DNA of 64,000 nucleotides from CAVQZC01 sp963718315 (lineage in GTDB: Bacteria; Actinomycetota; Thermoleophilia; Gaiellales; JAICJC01): positions 700,576 through 764,575 of the forward strand of contig CAVQZC010000013.1 in NCBI GenBank assembly GCA_963718315.1, in the 5' to 3' direction. Positions within the stretch are counted from its first letter, which is position 1; every line of letters begins with the position of its first letter. Position numbers and translations under genes: made by a program. The notes under the pieces were generated by a model. That model was not told where the DNA came from. It was given only the letters and a program-made list of their open reading frames with translations, and ran no database searches. This document shows, piece by piece, positions 63,728 through 64,000 of this stretch.

Positions 63728-63800
63728 GCGCCCGTAGCTCAGGGGATAGAGCGCTGCCCTGCGGAGGCAGAGGTCGCACGTTCGAATCGTGCCGGGCGCA
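63728..63800 (+). tRNA. tRNA-Arg (anticodon GCG)
   Basis: 73 nt cloverleaf: acceptor GCGCCCG/CGGGCGC, D-stem GCTC/GAGC, anticodon stem CTGCC/GGCAG enclosing CTGCGGA, T-stem GCACG/CGTGC, discriminator A. Loop position 34-36 reads GCG (arginine CGC/CGU). The rest of the loop is that of the common ACG isoacceptor, so an A34-to-G34 form is indicated. CCA not encoded. Confidence 0.9.
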
Positions 63801-64000
63801 TCGCCGGACCACGTGGGGGGCTCATGGGGGGAGCCTGCTCCCCCCATGTCAGCTGGGCCCTGCGGAGGCAGAGGTCGCACGTTCGAATCGTGCCGGGCGC
63901 ATCGCCGGACTACGTGGGGGGCTCATGGGGGGAGCCTGCTCCCCCCATGTCAGCTGGGCCCTGCGGAGGCAGAGGTCGCACGTTCGAATCGTGCCGGGCG
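63756..64000 (+). repeat. 101-bp tandem repeat carrying the 3' half of tRNA-Arg plus a hairpin
   Basis: Units begin at 63756 (inside the tRNA), 63857 and 63958 (cut by the window end). Each contains the tRNA sequence from the 3' part of the anticodon stem to the discriminator base (45 nt) and a 56-bp spacer. The spacer holds a near-perfect 26-bp palindrome, CATGGGGGGAGC then CT then GCTCCCCCCATG (63823-63848 and 63924-63949). Units 1 and 2 differ at one base (C 63810 / T 63911). The copies lack a 5' half and cannot make tRNA. Confidence 0.9.

Noticed and set aside
63756..64000. CRISPR-like array
   Set aside because: Spacers are identical rather than variable and the repeat is the tRNA-Arg 3' half, so it is a tandem duplication and not CRISPR.

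Overview
The window reads as a G+C-rich actinobacterial chromosome (Actinomycetota; a deep soil lineage such as Thermoleophilia is a guess). The reasons are near-saturated G/C at third codon positions, frequent GTG/TTG starts, ATGA/GTGA/TTGA gene overlaps, at least one promoter placed for a leaderless mRNA, a CGNR-type regulator, Tat/lipobox lipoproteins, and MerR/MFS and fused DrrAB-type ABC modules. I see no phage, CRISPR or IS transposase genes. At least twelve indels break otherwise intact genes, so the assembly is probably indel-prone, and frameshifted genes are described as their reconstructed products.

Layout. 1-9 kb: the start of an NCS1 permease, two secreted proteins, a broken SixA-like phosphatase, a DHFR/RibD-like reductase, a methyltransferase, a frameshifted M24 peptidase, and a MerR-MFS efflux pair. 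8.9-18.7 kb (minus strand): an unbroken run of overlapping genes joining the Pst phosphate transporter (pstC-pstA-pstB) to three PstS-like proteins. It continues with a sortase-fold membrane protein whose catalytic Cys is Ser, a cupredoxin-like lipoprotein without the Cys ligand, and a lysozyme-like secreted protein. A leaderless XRE regulator is divergent from its promoter end. 19-27 kb: an EamA transporter, a second member of the secreted family seen at 1.5 kb, tdh-kbl threonine catabolism, a DEAD-box helicase and an amidase. 27-34 kb: a Pro/Thr-rich surface protein and a giant protein of 13 ASH/choice-of-anchor-D repeats, then a PIG-V-like mannosyltransferase and tRNA-Ser(GCU).

34.4-45.1 kb is a cation block: a K+ channel, a Na+/Ca2+-exchanger-like protein with a structured leader, and a Kdp operon. 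Kdp has the order F-A-C-B, KdpD split into three proteins, two extra membrane ORFs at the 5' end, and four helically phased CTCAAC/CTCAAA boxes upstream. 45-54 kb holds an SDR of the 2,4-dienoyl-CoA reductase type and an NDP-forming acyl-CoA synthetase separated by a 206-bp element with 22-bp inverted ends. These are followed by a polyamine-type ABC operon, an acyl-CoA dehydrogenase and tRNA-Ser(CGA). 54-64 kb: small membrane/secreted proteins, a CGNR regulator with an FtsX-type permease and a double ATPase, a DrrA-DrrB fusion, and a BNR-repeat protein. The window ends in a tRNA-Arg whose 3' half is tandemly repeated every 101 bp to the window edge.

The best candidate for an undescribed system is the Pst/surface-protein/sortase-like operon. 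Next come the rearranged Kdp module with its phased boxes, the short inverted-repeat element, and the tRNA 3'-half array.
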